From positions 85,942 to 149,941 of the forward strand of contig JAIQFH010000036.1 in NCBI GenBank assembly GCA_020073385.1: DNA of 64,000 bases, read 5' to 3'. The stretch is from Terriglobia bacterium (lineage in GTDB: Bacteria; Acidobacteriota; Terriglobia; Terriglobales; Acidobacteriaceae). Each line of letters starts with the position of its first letter. Position 1 is the first letter of the stretch. The notes beneath the pieces were generated by a model. The model saw nothing but the letters and a program-made list of their open reading frames with translations, was not told the DNA's origin and did no database searches. Positions 53,655 to 62,630 of the stretch are shown one piece after another. The position numbers and the translations under genes were made by a program.

Positions 53655-54641
53655 ATGAAAGGAACAGAGTCAGTGGTAGGGGCAATCATCATCAGTGACC
53701 AAGTTGGAGCAGTGGAGGATAAGCAGTTTCCTTCCTGCGTGGGTTCGTGCCCACGGCCATGGTCCACCGCAGACGTGTTGGGGAAAGCTCCAATCGCCAG
53801 ACTTGCCGCAGACCTGGAGGGCAAACTTTGCAACGTCGTGTCAGTGATCGCCGATGTTCCTCCAGACGGCCTCCGCTCAAAACCCAGTCACGAGGCCTTG
53901 ATCTCGGATCTTACGGCTGACCGTTTTGCGAACTATAAACGAGAAGGGTGCGAGACGGTCTTGATCGTACGATGCGGAGCCTATGTGGAGTTTGATGCTG
54001 CAGAAATGTTCAGCTTCCACCAGGAGCGAGGCTTGGGGTTTACTCGTGCATTCACTGACGATGAGCCGCTCGACGTCTGGATGGTCGATACGTCCGGCTT
54101 CCCGGAGCACGTGCCGATGCTTTCTACTCTGCTCTGCGCTCAGCCAGCCATGTATCGGTCGCATGGATACGTGAATCCATTGCAGACCGCTCGTGATTTC
54201 CGGCGCCTTGTGCTTGATAGCTTCCACTTACGTTGTCATGTTCGTCCTCAAGGCTCCGAGGTAAAGCCTGGGATCTGGATCTGCGAGGGAGCACAGATCG
54301 AGCGTTCTGCCCGGGTAGTGGCACCAGCCTTCATCGGACGGGACAGCCACATCTCGGCCGAGTGTCTGATTACTAGAGGGAGCAATGTGGAGAGCGACTC
54401 TCGCGTGGATTATGGAACCGCGGTGGAAGATAGTTCGATCTTGTCAAACAGCTATGTCGGTATCGGCCTGGATCTTTCTCACTCGATCGTGGATGGACGC
54501 CATCTGCTGAATCTCCGGCACAACGTCAACCTTGAGATTACTGATCCTGCTGTGATGCGGCAGAACACCGTACGTAGAGGAGACCGTCAATCGTGGGCGG
54601 GCATTGAGAGTAGCCCAATGGCCCTATCCTTCGCCGAATAG
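53655..54641 (+). CDS. Sugar-nucleotidyltransferase-like protein with left-handed beta-helix
   Basis: The 328-residue protein has an N-terminal region (about 1-230) whose layout loosely recalls nucleotidyltransferases of the GlmU/ManC type, but the usual pyrophosphorylase signature is not obvious; LIVRCGAYVEFDAAEMFSFH and GFTRAFTDDEPLDVWMVD are the best conserved-looking parts. The C-terminal region (about 210-300) shows hexapeptide-like repeats of a left-handed beta-helix (IWICEGAQIERSARVVAPAF, SSILSNSYVGIGLDLSHSIV). The start at 53655 has no clear ribosome site; GTG codons a few residues later are alternatives. It probably belongs to surface-polysaccharide synthesis, or is an inactive regulatory homologue. 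It directly follows the sigma factor. Confidence 0.6.
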   Translation: MKGTESVVGAIIISDQVGAVEDKQFPSCVGSCPRPWSTADVLGKAPIARLAADLEGKLCNVVSVIADVPPDGLRSKPSHEALISDLTADRFANYKREGCETVLIVRCGAYVEFDAAEMFSFHQERGLGFTRAFTDDEPLDVWMVDTSGFPEHVPMLSTLLCAQPAMYRSHGYVNPLQTARDFRRLVLDSFHLRCHVRPQGSEVKPGIWICEGAQIERSARVVAPAFIGRDSHISAECLITRGSNVESDSRVDYGTAVEDSSILSNSYVGIGLDLSHSIVDGRHLLNLRHNVNLEITDPAVMRQNTVRRGDRQSWAGIESSPMALSFAE

Positions 54642-54719
54642 GCTTGGCCGGAAGGCTTGAAAGAAAAAGAGACGAGAACTTAACAATAAGAAGTTAAAAA
54701 CAAAAAAGGGGTATTACAG

Positions 54720-55127
54720 ATGCTGACCAGTGGGCCCGTCGTGGTAATGGAAGTGCCAGAGGTCTTAAACGTAAAGGAAGTCCATAGTTTCATGGAGGAA
54801 TTGGGGCCACTGCTCGAGTCCAATCGTCCAAGAGTCGTTTTCGACTGTTCGCAAGTGCGCTCCATGGAAGGCGCCGGTGTAGAAATGCTGCTTCGTTGCC
54901 TCGAAGAAGTGTTGAAGCGCGACGGCGATTTAAAACTCGCTGCCCTCTCTCCGGAAGCCGAGGTGATTTTAGAACTCATGCGTGTATCCCGGGTGTTCGA
55001 GACGTTCCAAAACTGTGAGGATGCCGTGCGAAGTTTCAACACAATTCCTGCCGACGCAGTGCCCCGAGACACTCCGTGGTATGCCAACGTGTTTGGTGAT
55101 CTCGGTGTGCTCAAGCAAGCAAGCTAG
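54720..55127 (+). CDS. STAS-domain protein lacking the phosphorylatable serine
   Basis: The 135-residue protein is a STAS domain (about 5-100), as in anti-sigma-factor antagonists: VVMEVPEVLNVKEVHSFMEE, RVVFDCSQVRSMEGAGVEML and LKLAALSPEAEVILELMRVS. In SpoIIAA the helix start reads MDSSGL, and the first serine is phosphorylated by the anti-sigma kinase. Here it reads MEGAGV, so that serine is Gly. It should not be switched by phosphorylation and may act as a constitutive antagonist or a structural partner. The C-terminal 35 residues are an extra tail. It is near polysaccharide genes; a SpoIIE-type phosphatase is elsewhere in the window. Confidence 0.8.
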   Translation: MLTSGPVVVMEVPEVLNVKEVHSFMEELGPLLESNRPRVVFDCSQVRSMEGAGVEMLLRCLEEVLKRDGDLKLAALSPEAEVILELMRVSRVFETFQNCEDAVRSFNTIPADAVPRDTPWYANVFGDLGVLKQAS

Positions 55128-55170
55128 ATTGGGACAGGTTTCTCATTAGCTGAAACCACAGGAGATTCAG

Positions 55171-55659
55171 ATGCTACCGCTTCATCCAGGTCTTCTCGCT
55201 ATTGCACTCGGTGTGCTGGCTCTCAGCTGTCCGGCAGACACGGTGGCGCAGAATGCAACATCCAGCGCTCCACCGCAAACCACCAGCCGGGATGGTGCAA
55301 TGGCGCCCGCCGCTACTGGTGAACTTCCCGACAGCCCGGGGGTGATATGGGCGAAATCACAGACTGCTCCGCAGCAGAGTTCGCAAACGCAACCGACAAG
55401 CACGTCATCCGATTCGCGGCCTGCGGACAAGCAGGATGAAAAGCGACAGAGACCCGTGGGAACCGCAGCCGCGGAGGCTCCGAGGGTCAGCGGAGTGACT
55501 GCTGCCCAGCCGGCAGGAGCTGCAATTGCCCCAGCGAAGCAGAGGAGGGTTCGTACCGTCGTTCTCAAAGTTGGTGCCATCCTCGGCGCAGGCGCGGCTA
55601 TTGGAGCCGTAGTCGCCCTGAGCGCTGCCACGCCTAGCAAGCCACCTGGCGCCCGCTAA
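55171..55659 (+). CDS. Exported or membrane-anchored low-complexity protein
   Basis: The 162-residue protein has an N-terminal signal (LLAIALGVLALSCPADTVAQ), a Ser/Thr/Gln/Pro-rich disordered middle of about 90 residues and a C-terminal hydrophobic segment (VGAILGAGAAIGAVVALSAA). ACAGGAGA precedes the ATG. No domain family is recognised. The layout (signal, disordered linker, C-terminal hydrophobic helix) suits an envelope-anchored spacer protein. It lies between the STAS gene and the thymidylate-kinase-like gene. Confidence 0.65.
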   Translation: MLPLHPGLLAIALGVLALSCPADTVAQNATSSAPPQTTSRDGAMAPAATGELPDSPGVIWAKSQTAPQQSSQTQPTSTSSDSRPADKQDEKRQRPVGTAAAEAPRVSGVTAAQPAGAAIAPAKQRRVRTVVLKVGAILGAGAAIGAVVALSAATPSKPPGAR

Positions 55660-55700
55660 ATGAATTTGCCATCTATTTGGAAGCGACAAGCCCAATCGCA

Positions 55701-56420
55701 ATGAAATTACGAAGGTTCAAACTTCTGACCTTTTCCGGAATTGATGGCGCCGGCAAGAGCACACAAATTGATGCTCTTTTACACTACCTGCAAGATCGAG
55801 GACACCGCTTTCGGCTATACACGTTCTGGGACGACGTTGTTGCGCTCTCGAAATATCGCGAACATCTAAGCCTCCGCATATTCAAGGGTGAAAAAGGTGT
55901 GGGCAGCCCAGATAAGCCCATCGCGCGTCGTGATAAGAATGTGACTTCCTGGTACGTCGTTTTTCTGCGGCTCCTTCTTTACCTGTTTGACGCGCTTCGG
56001 CTGTTAGCTCGCATGTCCAGGCGGGCCCCCGCTGAAGATGTCGAATTCGTGATCTTTGACCGTTACATTTATGACGAGTTGGCGAACCTGCCTCTTCAGT
56101 ATTGGATCGTGCGACTCTACGTTCGGCTGGTCTTGCGAATGGTTCCGAGGCCGGATCAGAGTTTCCTTCTGGATGCCGATCCCGAGACCGCAGTTTCGCG
56201 CAAGCCCGAATATCCCCTGGAGTTCGTTCGCCGCAATCGGAACGCTTATCTTGCAATCGCGAGAATCGCGGGAATAACTGTCCTGCCGCCATCTTCGATG
56301 CCGGAGACGGCTGAGACCGTCAGAACCTCGGTCGCAAGCCTTAAGCTCGTTGCGGGCTCGCTGTTTTTCCCCGAACATCCCCCGTTCCCAGCCAGTAGCG
56401 CTAAAACACCCAGCGGTTAA
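55701..56420 (+). CDS. Thymidylate kinase-like P-loop protein
   Basis: The product is 239 residues from the ATG at 55701; a TTG at 55677 would add eight. It has the P-loop FSGIDGAGKSTQIDALL, a lid/DRY-like motif FVIFDRYIYDELANLP and SFLLDADPETAVSRKPEYPL, typical of the thymidylate-kinase family. An insertion with hydrophobic helix (VVFLRLLLYLFDALRLLA, about 90-107) is unusual. Because a housekeeping tmk is normally elsewhere and this gene sits beside a GT4 glycosyltransferase, a role in polysaccharide synthesis or its regulation is possible, as for tmk-like genes in other polysaccharide clusters. The substrate is uncertain. Confidence 0.75.
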   Translation: MKLRRFKLLTFSGIDGAGKSTQIDALLHYLQDRGHRFRLYTFWDDVVALSKYREHLSLRIFKGEKGVGSPDKPIARRDKNVTSWYVVFLRLLLYLFDALRLLARMSRRAPAEDVEFVIFDRYIYDELANLPLQYWIVRLYVRLVLRMVPRPDQSFLLDADPETAVSRKPEYPLEFVRRNRNAYLAIARIAGITVLPPSSMPETAETVRTSVASLKLVAGSLFFPEHPPFPASSAKTPSG

Positions 56421-56494
56421 AGTCCTTTCTCGTCTACAACATCTTTCCCGGAGAGCACATCGAATCTGCTGCTGCCAAGCGAAGCAGGAGGCTA

Positions 56495-58153
56495 ATGAAG
56501 ATCTGTCTAGTCACAACATTCCCCCCAAGTACCGGGGGGTTGAGCGAATACGGATTTCATATCGCGCAAGAGCTGCAGCGAAATCCTTTTCTCAGCCTTA
56601 CCGTTCTTGCGGATGAGATTCCAACTGCTCATGAGGAGCGGGACGGCTTCACGGTACTGCGGTGCTGGTCGTTCGACGATCCCACCACGATCTATCGGCT
56701 GATCAGAACTATCAGGCGTCTGAAGCCTGATGTGGTCTGGTTCAATCTGCTGTTCAGCACCTTTGGCAGAAACCCCTTCGTAGCTTTCAGCGGGCTCATG
56801 TCTCCCTTGCTCGTGCGCATGGGCGGACGATACACCCATGTGACTCTGCACCATCTCATGGATACTGTCGAACTGAAGGACTCAGGCGTCCGCCATGAAC
56901 GCATGTATCGCCTCGCCGGTGCGGTGGCAACGAGGATGCTTCTGCTTTCGAACTCCGTGTCTGTTCTCATGCCTGGATATCGCAAGATACTGAATGATAA
57001 GTACGGCCGCGACAATGTTCATCTTCGCGCCCACGGGTTGCTGGCTCGACGCCCCGAATTCCCCGACTTTTCGCGTCGTGGAACTCCGACTCAGCGTATT
57101 CTGGCCTTCGGGAAATGGGGCACGTACAAACGGTTGGAGCTCATGGTTGAAGCTTTCAACTTGCTTGCTCAGAAATCGCCGGAGGCTAAACTCGTAGTTG
57201 CAGGGGGCGATCATCCGCAGGCGGCAGGCTATGTGGAATCCGTCAAGAAGCAGAATGCCGGAAATCCTCGGATCGAATTTCGGGGCTACGTTCCGGAGGA
57301 TGAACTCGCCGATTTATTCCAGGGATCGAGCGTCGCGGTGATGCCTTACTCGTCTTCCACCGGTTGTAGCGGTGTGGCGCATCTGGCGTGTGCTTTTAGC
57401 GTGCCAATCATCAGTGCCGATCTTGCGGATTTCCGCCAAATGGCCCAAAGTGAAGAATTGGCGATCGAGTTCTATCCGCCTGGAGATGCTCAGGGACTAG
57501 CCGACTGCTTATATCGGCTACTGGAAGATCCTGAGAAACAATATGCAATGGCGACGCAGAACTTTTCTGCAGCGTTGCGGATGACAATGCCCAACGTGGT
57601 GCAGAAATACTTAAGACACTTCGAGCTTCAGCAACGAGTTCAAACTCTCAAACATATCGCGCGCGTCCGCCGTCTCCCTCGCTGGATTCCTTCCAAATCT
57701 CTGCTTCTGCGGCTTTTGACACGCAATTCGTTGAGTTGGGCGCGCCGTTCGGTCGTTCTGCATACGTCGTGCAACGATATGCCGCTCTTCACTCTACTTC
57801 ACGATAACGGTAATGGTGGTGGAAACATGGGTGGATCCGGAATCCCCGCTAACGGTGACGGTGTAGCTGCTCGGAGCGGCAAGGCTCTGAGCAGTGCCGT
57901 TATTTCCGCCGCAGGAAAAGGAGCTGATAACGGCAACACCTACCACGCCGGCGCCTACGAGCTTGAGGGCGCGCCCGCGATTGATCTTCCCAACCAACAA
58001 CACACCGAACAGACCGAACCCGAGCAGGCAATCGGCGAGAAAAAAGCTGCGAGCTTCGCGGTGATTCGCGGCGGCACTGGCAGCGTTGGCAGTAACGGTC
58101 AGAACGGAACTGGCGGTGCTCACTCCTGGAACGACAGAGGCCGGGGCGAATGA
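56495..58153 (+). CDS. Family 4 glycosyltransferase with extended 3' end
   Basis: The 552-residue product is a GT-B glycosyltransferase: an N-terminal Rossmann half (MKICLVTTFPPSTGGLSEYG) and a C-terminal GT4 half with ILAFGKWGTYKRLELMVEAF, RIEFRGYVPEDELADLF and VMPYSSSTGCSGVAHLACAF, in place of the usual E-x7-E. Up to about residue 430 the sequence is normal. The last 120 residues (57794 onward) are low-complexity, Gly/Asn-rich, and antisense to the 3' end of the convergent hydrolase gene; they do not look like a glycosyltransferase tail. The original stop was probably lost. The tail may still be translated. It sits in a surface-polysaccharide-like cluster. Confidence 0.8.
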   Translation: MKICLVTTFPPSTGGLSEYGFHIAQELQRNPFLSLTVLADEIPTAHEERDGFTVLRCWSFDDPTTIYRLIRTIRRLKPDVVWFNLLFSTFGRNPFVAFSGLMSPLLVRMGGRYTHVTLHHLMDTVELKDSGVRHERMYRLAGAVATRMLLLSNSVSVLMPGYRKILNDKYGRDNVHLRAHGLLARRPEFPDFSRRGTPTQRILAFGKWGTYKRLELMVEAFNLLAQKSPEAKLVVAGGDHPQAAGYVESVKKQNAGNPRIEFRGYVPEDELADLFQGSSVAVMPYSSSTGCSGVAHLACAFSVPIISADLADFRQMAQSEELAIEFYPPGDAQGLADCLYRLLEDPEKQYAMATQNFSAALRMTMPNVVQKYLRHFELQQRVQTLKHIARVRRLPRWIPSKSLLLRLLTRNSLSWARRSVVLHTSCNDMPLFTLLHDNGNGGGNMGGSGIPANGDGVAARSGKALSSAVISAAGKGADNGNTYHAGAYELEGAPAIDLPNQQHTEQTEPEQAIGEKKAASFAVIRGGTGSVGSNGQNGTGGAHSWNDRGRGE

Positions 58154-59593
58154 GCACTTCAAATTGCTGGGAAGTCCGGAACAAGTAAGGGCCACAGCGC
58201 TGTTGAATGAACTTCCCTGCGGTGTAATGTTTACGGTTGAACTGACTGAGCTTCCCGAAGCGAGGATCATCGTCGGTGGATTAACTTTTAGAGCCAGGCT
58301 CGGATCGCCATTCCCGCAGCTAAGTTTTGTTTGCACGGCTGCTGACATTTGGTTCGTGATGCCTGGTCTTCCCACGGCCTGCACGTAGAAGGTATAAGTT
58401 CCATCAGGAATCGAATAGTTGCAGAGATTCAGCGAACCTGCGCCCGGATACGCTTGACCGAGAGGCATCAGGTTCTTCCCGTCCGTGCTGACGAATGCGA
58501 CGTAATGATCGACCGTGTTTTCCTCTCCCTTAACCGCCCACCGCAGTGAATTGCTCGTGGCCGAAGCCGAAACGCTCAGGCAGTTGGAGATTCCCGATTC
58601 GATCTCAGTGCCCTCTTCGTAGTCATTCCAGGTAACCAGTTGCAATGCCGACAACTGTTTGCCCGAGTTGTAAAGACTATTGATTCCAGAAAATGTCTCC
58701 AGCCACGTTTGGCCGCATTGCTGGCCCATGATGCGATTCGAGCCCCAGGCCGCCAGTGTGTCGTTGAATCCTTTGTATGTCGCGCCTACGGTCTGCTGGT
58801 TCTCGAGCGCCATTCCCGTGGCGTAGAAGCTTTTCAGATAGCCAATGCCATAATCAGAAGTAGTCGGCATCACCCAGGAGTAACTGCCTTCACTCAAGAT
58901 GTGTGTGAACCCGCTATTGTTCTGGAACAAAAAGGCAGGCTGGGTCGACAGAGAAGCGCTCAACTCGTTCCAGTTGATGGAATACGAGAGATCAATATTG
59001 AAATTTGTGACGACTGGCCTTCCAGCCAGGGTCATGTAAGCCCGAGAAGGAAAGTATGTCTGCTCTATGTACTGCAACTGGCCGATGAGAGCCTGTTGCG
59101 GCGAACAACCGGAACAGGAATTCCATTTGATCGCTCCCTGGTCGACCATGATCGCAAACGTAAAGCCCGGGTGACTTTCCGCCTCTGTCATCACCAGTTT
59201 CGTCGCCTGGTCAATGCTGTTGTTCGGGCCGTACCAGTCCACAATCACGCCATCAATTCCGCGGCTGATCATGTCCGTGATCTGACGATGGATTTGTTTT
59301 GCATCCGTGGAACTGTAACCGACGTTCATGTGGTTCGAGCCTCCGAACCAGAGCATTAGGTGGGCATAGACCTTGGTGGTCGCGCCGGCATAAAGCAGAC
59401 TGTGAATGTCGATCTTGCTCACACTGCCGGCAGCGGCGTTCCCATTGCTCTGAGCCGAAAAGCTGTTAGCTGCACTTGTGTTATTTGCGGTCACCGCGGC
59501 CAGGGTGGTGGTGGGGACCACGGAATTCCCTGCCGCGCACACATCTGTCCAGGACAGGAGCAGGACTAAAGCACACCAATTCTTAAGACACAT
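57794..59593 (-). CDS. GH71/GH99-like exported glycoside hydrolase
   Basis: The 599-residue protein has a Sec signal (CALVLLLSWTDVCAAG) behind GAGG eight bases upstream. The catalytic part (about 60-360) resembles the GH71/GH99 TIM-barrel group: YAHLMLWFGGSNHMNVGYSS, RGIDGVIVDWYGPNNS, GFTFAIMVDQGAIKW and ALQLVTWNDYEEGTEIE. An Ig-like C-terminal domain of the type found in many acidobacterial secreted proteins follows (VALTCSGLPSNLKCSF). A hydrophobic segment (CLLGFGLFGVLLVG) and a cysteine (SFSCGG) near the end suggest surface anchoring. GH99 members cleave alpha-mannosides; the real substrate is unknown. Its 3' end overlaps the glycosyltransferase frame on the other strand by 360 bases. Confidence 0.78.
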   Translation of the reverse strand: MCLKNWCALVLLLSWTDVCAAGNSVVPTTTLAAVTANNTSAANSFSAQSNGNAAAGSVSKIDIHSLLYAGATTKVYAHLMLWFGGSNHMNVGYSSTDAKQIHRQITDMISRGIDGVIVDWYGPNNSIDQATKLVMTEAESHPGFTFAIMVDQGAIKWNSCSGCSPQQALIGQLQYIEQTYFPSRAYMTLAGRPVVTNFNIDLSYSINWNELSASLSTQPAFLFQNNSGFTHILSEGSYSWVMPTTSDYGIGYLKSFYATGMALENQQTVGATYKGFNDTLAAWGSNRIMGQQCGQTWLETFSGINSLYNSGKQLSALQLVTWNDYEEGTEIESGISNCLSVSASATSNSLRWAVKGEENTVDHYVAFVSTDGKNLMPLGQAYPGAGSLNLCNYSIPDGTYTFYVQAVGRPGITNQMSAAVQTKLSCGNGDPSLALKVNPPTMILASGSSVSSTVNITPQGSSFNSAVALTCSGLPSNLKCSFAPASVVPGVSTASSVLTVTANAASAAANHREARSFFLADCLLGFGLFGVLLVGKINRGRALKLVGAGVVGVAVISSFSCGGNNGTAQSLAAPSSYTVTVSGDSGSTHVSTTITVIVK

Positions 59594-59945
59594 CTGCCCT
59601 CAGGAGCGGAGTTGCTGAGGTCTTGCGCTTGCATTGTTCTGGTTCCGGAGGGAGGACGCCACCCTGTGGATTCCTCTAAACCAGTCTTGAACTTTCTGGG
59701 ACGCAGGGAGTTTAAGTCGAAACCGCTATTAGAACAAGTATCTTTCGTACGCCAACCTCTGGGGCGGTGCCAAACTGGGACTGTTGCCCGTCGGCTGAAT
59801 TCAGGTGATCTCCAGCAGAAACTAGGCGGCCTTATTCATCGAACTACGGACTTGCAACTTCAACTCCCAAACCAACATTCCAGCAGCTGAATTCATCCAA
59901 GACGAGTTCCGGTTGGTCCCGAAAGACTCTCATCAGGTGGTGCGA
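59594..59945. other. Intergenic stretch between hydrolase and phospholipase genes
   Basis: These 352 bases lie between divergent genes and should carry both promoters. No gene, repeat or convincing promoter was identified. Confidence 0.5.
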
Positions 59946-61439
59946 ATGGCCTGTGTGAAAAAGTTCCGCTATTTGTCTACTCTTTGGATCATCGTCATCG
60001 TGTCTGTGCTTTCCGGCTGTCAGGGACTCTCGGGCAACCAGTCGAATCCCGCCCTCAACTCGTCCATCAATCACATTGTTGTCATGGTGCAGGAAAACCG
60101 CTCGCTGGATTCCTATTTTGGACAGCTTCCTGCCTATTGGGCGGCGAATGGATACCCCGCACAGCAATTCGACGGCCTTCCCGCGAACACTTCCAATCCC
60201 AGCTTCGATGGCACCACCACCGTCTCTGCCTTCCACCTTGCCACCGAATGCGTCGAGAATCTCAGCCCTTCGTGGAACGAAAGCCATCTCGACTGGAATC
60301 TGCACGACCCCGGCTCCAGCACGGCGACGCTGGATGGTTTTGTTTGGAATGCAGCGAACTTCGCGAGGAACGAGAATACCAATGGCGCAAACCCACAATT
60401 CACAGACACAACTGGGATTCGTGCCATGGGCTATTACGACTGGACTGATCTGCCGTACTACTACTTCATGGCCTCGAATTTTGCCACGTCAGATCGGTGG
60501 TTTGCCCCGGCATTAGACCGCACTCAGGTCAATCGCATGTATCTTTATGCGGCAACTTCCCAGGGATATGCCTACCCGCCAGGAACCACCCCGTCCGACA
60601 ATTTTCCGCTGACGGCGCCCACGATTTTCGATGCGATGACGCAGGCCGGAATCAGCTGGAAGGTATATTACTCCGACGATATCTGTTCTACGTCACCTCC
60701 GGGAGACTCTAAGCCGGGTCCGACAGGAGCAATCACGCCGAGTGCCTCGTCATCCAACGCGGGCGCATGCACCTACCTCACGCAGTTTGCTCCTTATGCT
60801 CCTCCGAATGCGTTGCCTGACAACGTGGTCCCGGTTTCTCAGTATCTCAGCGATGTGCAGGCTGGAACACTTCCCTCGGTGGCGTTCATCGAGACGGGAT
60901 ATCTGTCGCACCGCGACGAGCATCCGAGTTCCGACACGAACGTGCAAGCCGGTGCCGTTTACGTTGCCAGTTTGATGAACGCACTGATGGCCAGCCCATC
61001 GTGGAAGGATTCGGTTTTTATCTTGACGTACGACGAAGCGGGTGGCTTATATGATCACGTCGCTCCGGTGGCGGCTGTGAACCCCGATGGCATCGCGCCG
61101 ATCGACTTGCAGCCGGGTGATCAATGCACGGCAGAAAATGACCCGAATGGACCCAACTGCGATTTCAACTTCACCGGTTATCGCCTTCCGCTGATCGTTG
61201 TTTCCCCCTTTGCCAAGAAAAACTATGTGTCTCACACCGCGGCTGATTACACTGCGATTTTGAAATTTATCGAGACTCGGTTTGACCTGCCTTCTCTAAC
61301 CAAACGAGACGCAGCGCAAATGGACATGACCGAGTTCTTCGACTTCCAGAACGCGCCCTGGGCAACACCTCCGACGCCTCCTGCCCAGGCAACCGGAGGC
61401 ATCTGCGACTACCAGAATCTCGGATATCCCGGCCCTTAA
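59946..61439 (+). CDS. PF04185-family phospholipase C/acid phosphatase lipoprotein
   Basis: The product is 497 residues from the ATG at 59946; a start at 59913 would add 11 non-conserved residues before the signal. A lipoprotein signal with LSGC lipobox is followed by the phosphoesterase domain: NHIVVMVQENRSLDSYFG (metal-binding Glu-Asn of the family), WFAPALDRTQVNRMYLY, ETGYLSHRDEHPSSD and ILTYDEAGGLYDHVAPV. These match bacterial phospholipase C (PlcC/PlcN type) and AcpA-like acid phosphatases, which hydrolyse phospholipids or phosphomonoesters outside the inner membrane. It is monocistronic. This is distinct from the zinc phospholipase C at 39278. Confidence 0.87.
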   Translation: MACVKKFRYLSTLWIIVIVSVLSGCQGLSGNQSNPALNSSINHIVVMVQENRSLDSYFGQLPAYWAANGYPAQQFDGLPANTSNPSFDGTTTVSAFHLATECVENLSPSWNESHLDWNLHDPGSSTATLDGFVWNAANFARNENTNGANPQFTDTTGIRAMGYYDWTDLPYYYFMASNFATSDRWFAPALDRTQVNRMYLYAATSQGYAYPPGTTPSDNFPLTAPTIFDAMTQAGISWKVYYSDDICSTSPPGDSKPGPTGAITPSASSSNAGACTYLTQFAPYAPPNALPDNVVPVSQYLSDVQAGTLPSVAFIETGYLSHRDEHPSSDTNVQAGAVYVASLMNALMASPSWKDSVFILTYDEAGGLYDHVAPVAAVNPDGIAPIDLQPGDQCTAENDPNGPNCDFNFTGYRLPLIVVSPFAKKNYVSHTAADYTAILKFIETRFDLPSLTKRDAAQMDMTEFFDFQNAPWATPPTPPAQATGGICDYQNLGYPGP

Positions 61440-61528
61440 TATGCTTGTCCAATGTCGCTGGTTAGAAGTCCTGCGGAATTTCAGTGCATGGCTTTTAGTC
61501 CAGACCGAAGTTCCGCATAGGAAATACT

Positions 61529-62488
61529 TCAGTGCGAATTGAAGCTGACATTCCGCACGACGTAGTGTTCTCCGTCGAAGTCAGTCACTACCTTGACCGT
61601 TGCGCCTGGCTGCAGAGCCTCATCAGGATTTATTGAAGCTGGCAAGTAGACCTCGTAAGTCTTATGGTCAGTTGAGGAGTTGAGGACAAGCAGTCCCGTA
61701 CGCAGGTCGATATGAACCACCTGTCCGTAAAACGTGTATTGCGTCCCCGGCTGAGCAAGGATCGAAATCTCTGTCGCGGTGCTGCGCCCGCCTCCCTCTG
61801 AGGTGAAGTTTATTGAGATGAGAGTCCCCGGAACAAGGGCGCTGACAGACACTGCCCGGTCCCCTTGCATAACTCTTGTCGAAGGATTCACCCGAACGTC
61901 CACCGGATTCGGGGAAAGCACATCGCGGAGAACGATTTCGCCGCCGCCGTTACTCCGAAATTTGAGCACTACACCCTGGCTGGTTCCTCTCTCGCGCGCC
62001 GCGTTCAGCCGTATAGTACGGGCGAATACGGTGCTGCCGTCAAGGATCGTGTCCAGGTAAATCCTCTCTCCCGCGCGCAAGTCAGCGACGGTAGCGGGTT
62101 TGCCCCCGCGATAAACCTGCGTCCGAGGATCAAACAAAAAGCTCTCTTTCCCGCCTCCGAACAAACGAATGGTGAGTTTGTCGCGAACCATATCAATCCT
62201 GTCGAGCGTTCCGCCGATCAGCGTTGCGTTCGCCTTGGGAACCGGCGGCAACTCCGGCAGCAGCGTCGAGGGATCGATCGTAATGGAGGTGTCCTCAGAG
62301 TCTTCTGTGATCGACGGTTTCCTGGGTTCGATGGCGCCGTCGGTTCTAGCCTCTGATTTGGGCGAGATCATGGCCGAGGATGGAGTTTCGTTAGTGCTTT
62401 GCGCGACGGCAGAACTGGTGAAAAGCGAGCAGCCCACAGCCATCGAGGCGAAAGAAAGTGCGACGCAAATTCTCAGTGCAGGTTTCAC
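61529..62488 (-). CDS. DUF5666-like exported lipoprotein-type protein
   Basis: The 319-residue protein has an N-terminal signal (RICVALSFASMAVGCSLFTS), possibly a lipoprotein with Cys20. A disordered region of about 60 residues rich in Ser/Pro/Glu follows. The rest is beta-strand-rich with repeated OB-like units: IGGTLDRIDMVRDKLTIRLF, VKFRSNGG-type segments, and YTFYGQVVHIDLRTGLLVLN. The pattern resembles DUF5666 proteins found in acidobacterial and proteobacterial envelopes. No catalytic residues are evident. It is convergent with the phospholipase gene and divergent from the TPR gene. Confidence 0.65.
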   Translation of the reverse strand: MKPALRICVALSFASMAVGCSLFTSSAVAQSTNETPSSAMISPKSEARTDGAIEPRKPSITEDSEDTSITIDPSTLLPELPPVPKANATLIGGTLDRIDMVRDKLTIRLFGGGKESFLFDPRTQVYRGGKPATVADLRAGERIYLDTILDGSTVFARTIRLNAARERGTSQGVVLKFRSNGGGEIVLRDVLSPNPVDVRVNPSTRVMQGDRAVSVSALVPGTLISINFTSEGGGRSTATEISILAQPGTQYTFYGQVVHIDLRTGLLVLNSSTDHKTYEVYLPASINPDEALQPGATVKVVTDFDGEHYVVRNVSFNSH

Positions 62489-62630
62489 GCCGCAATTAGA
62501 TGCCGATCCCGGCTGTTAGGTGGTCAGAATTCAAAGCGAGTCGCCGTATCCCACGGCAAACAAATCTGCTTGTTCAGCATCAAAACGTCGTCTGGCAGTA
62601 CAACAGACCACATTCGAGGAAAACGTCTGC

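Noticed and set aside
54645..54720. Possible sigma-54 promoter before the STAS gene (TTGGCCGGAAGGCTTG)
   Set aside because: The spacing between the GG and GC elements is shorter than the 12 bases (first G to first G) required for a -24/-12 promoter.
58640..59359. A 239-codon plus-strand open frame
   Set aside because: It is antisense to the conserved catalytic region of the GH71/GH99-like gene and has no ribosome site or recognisable domain.
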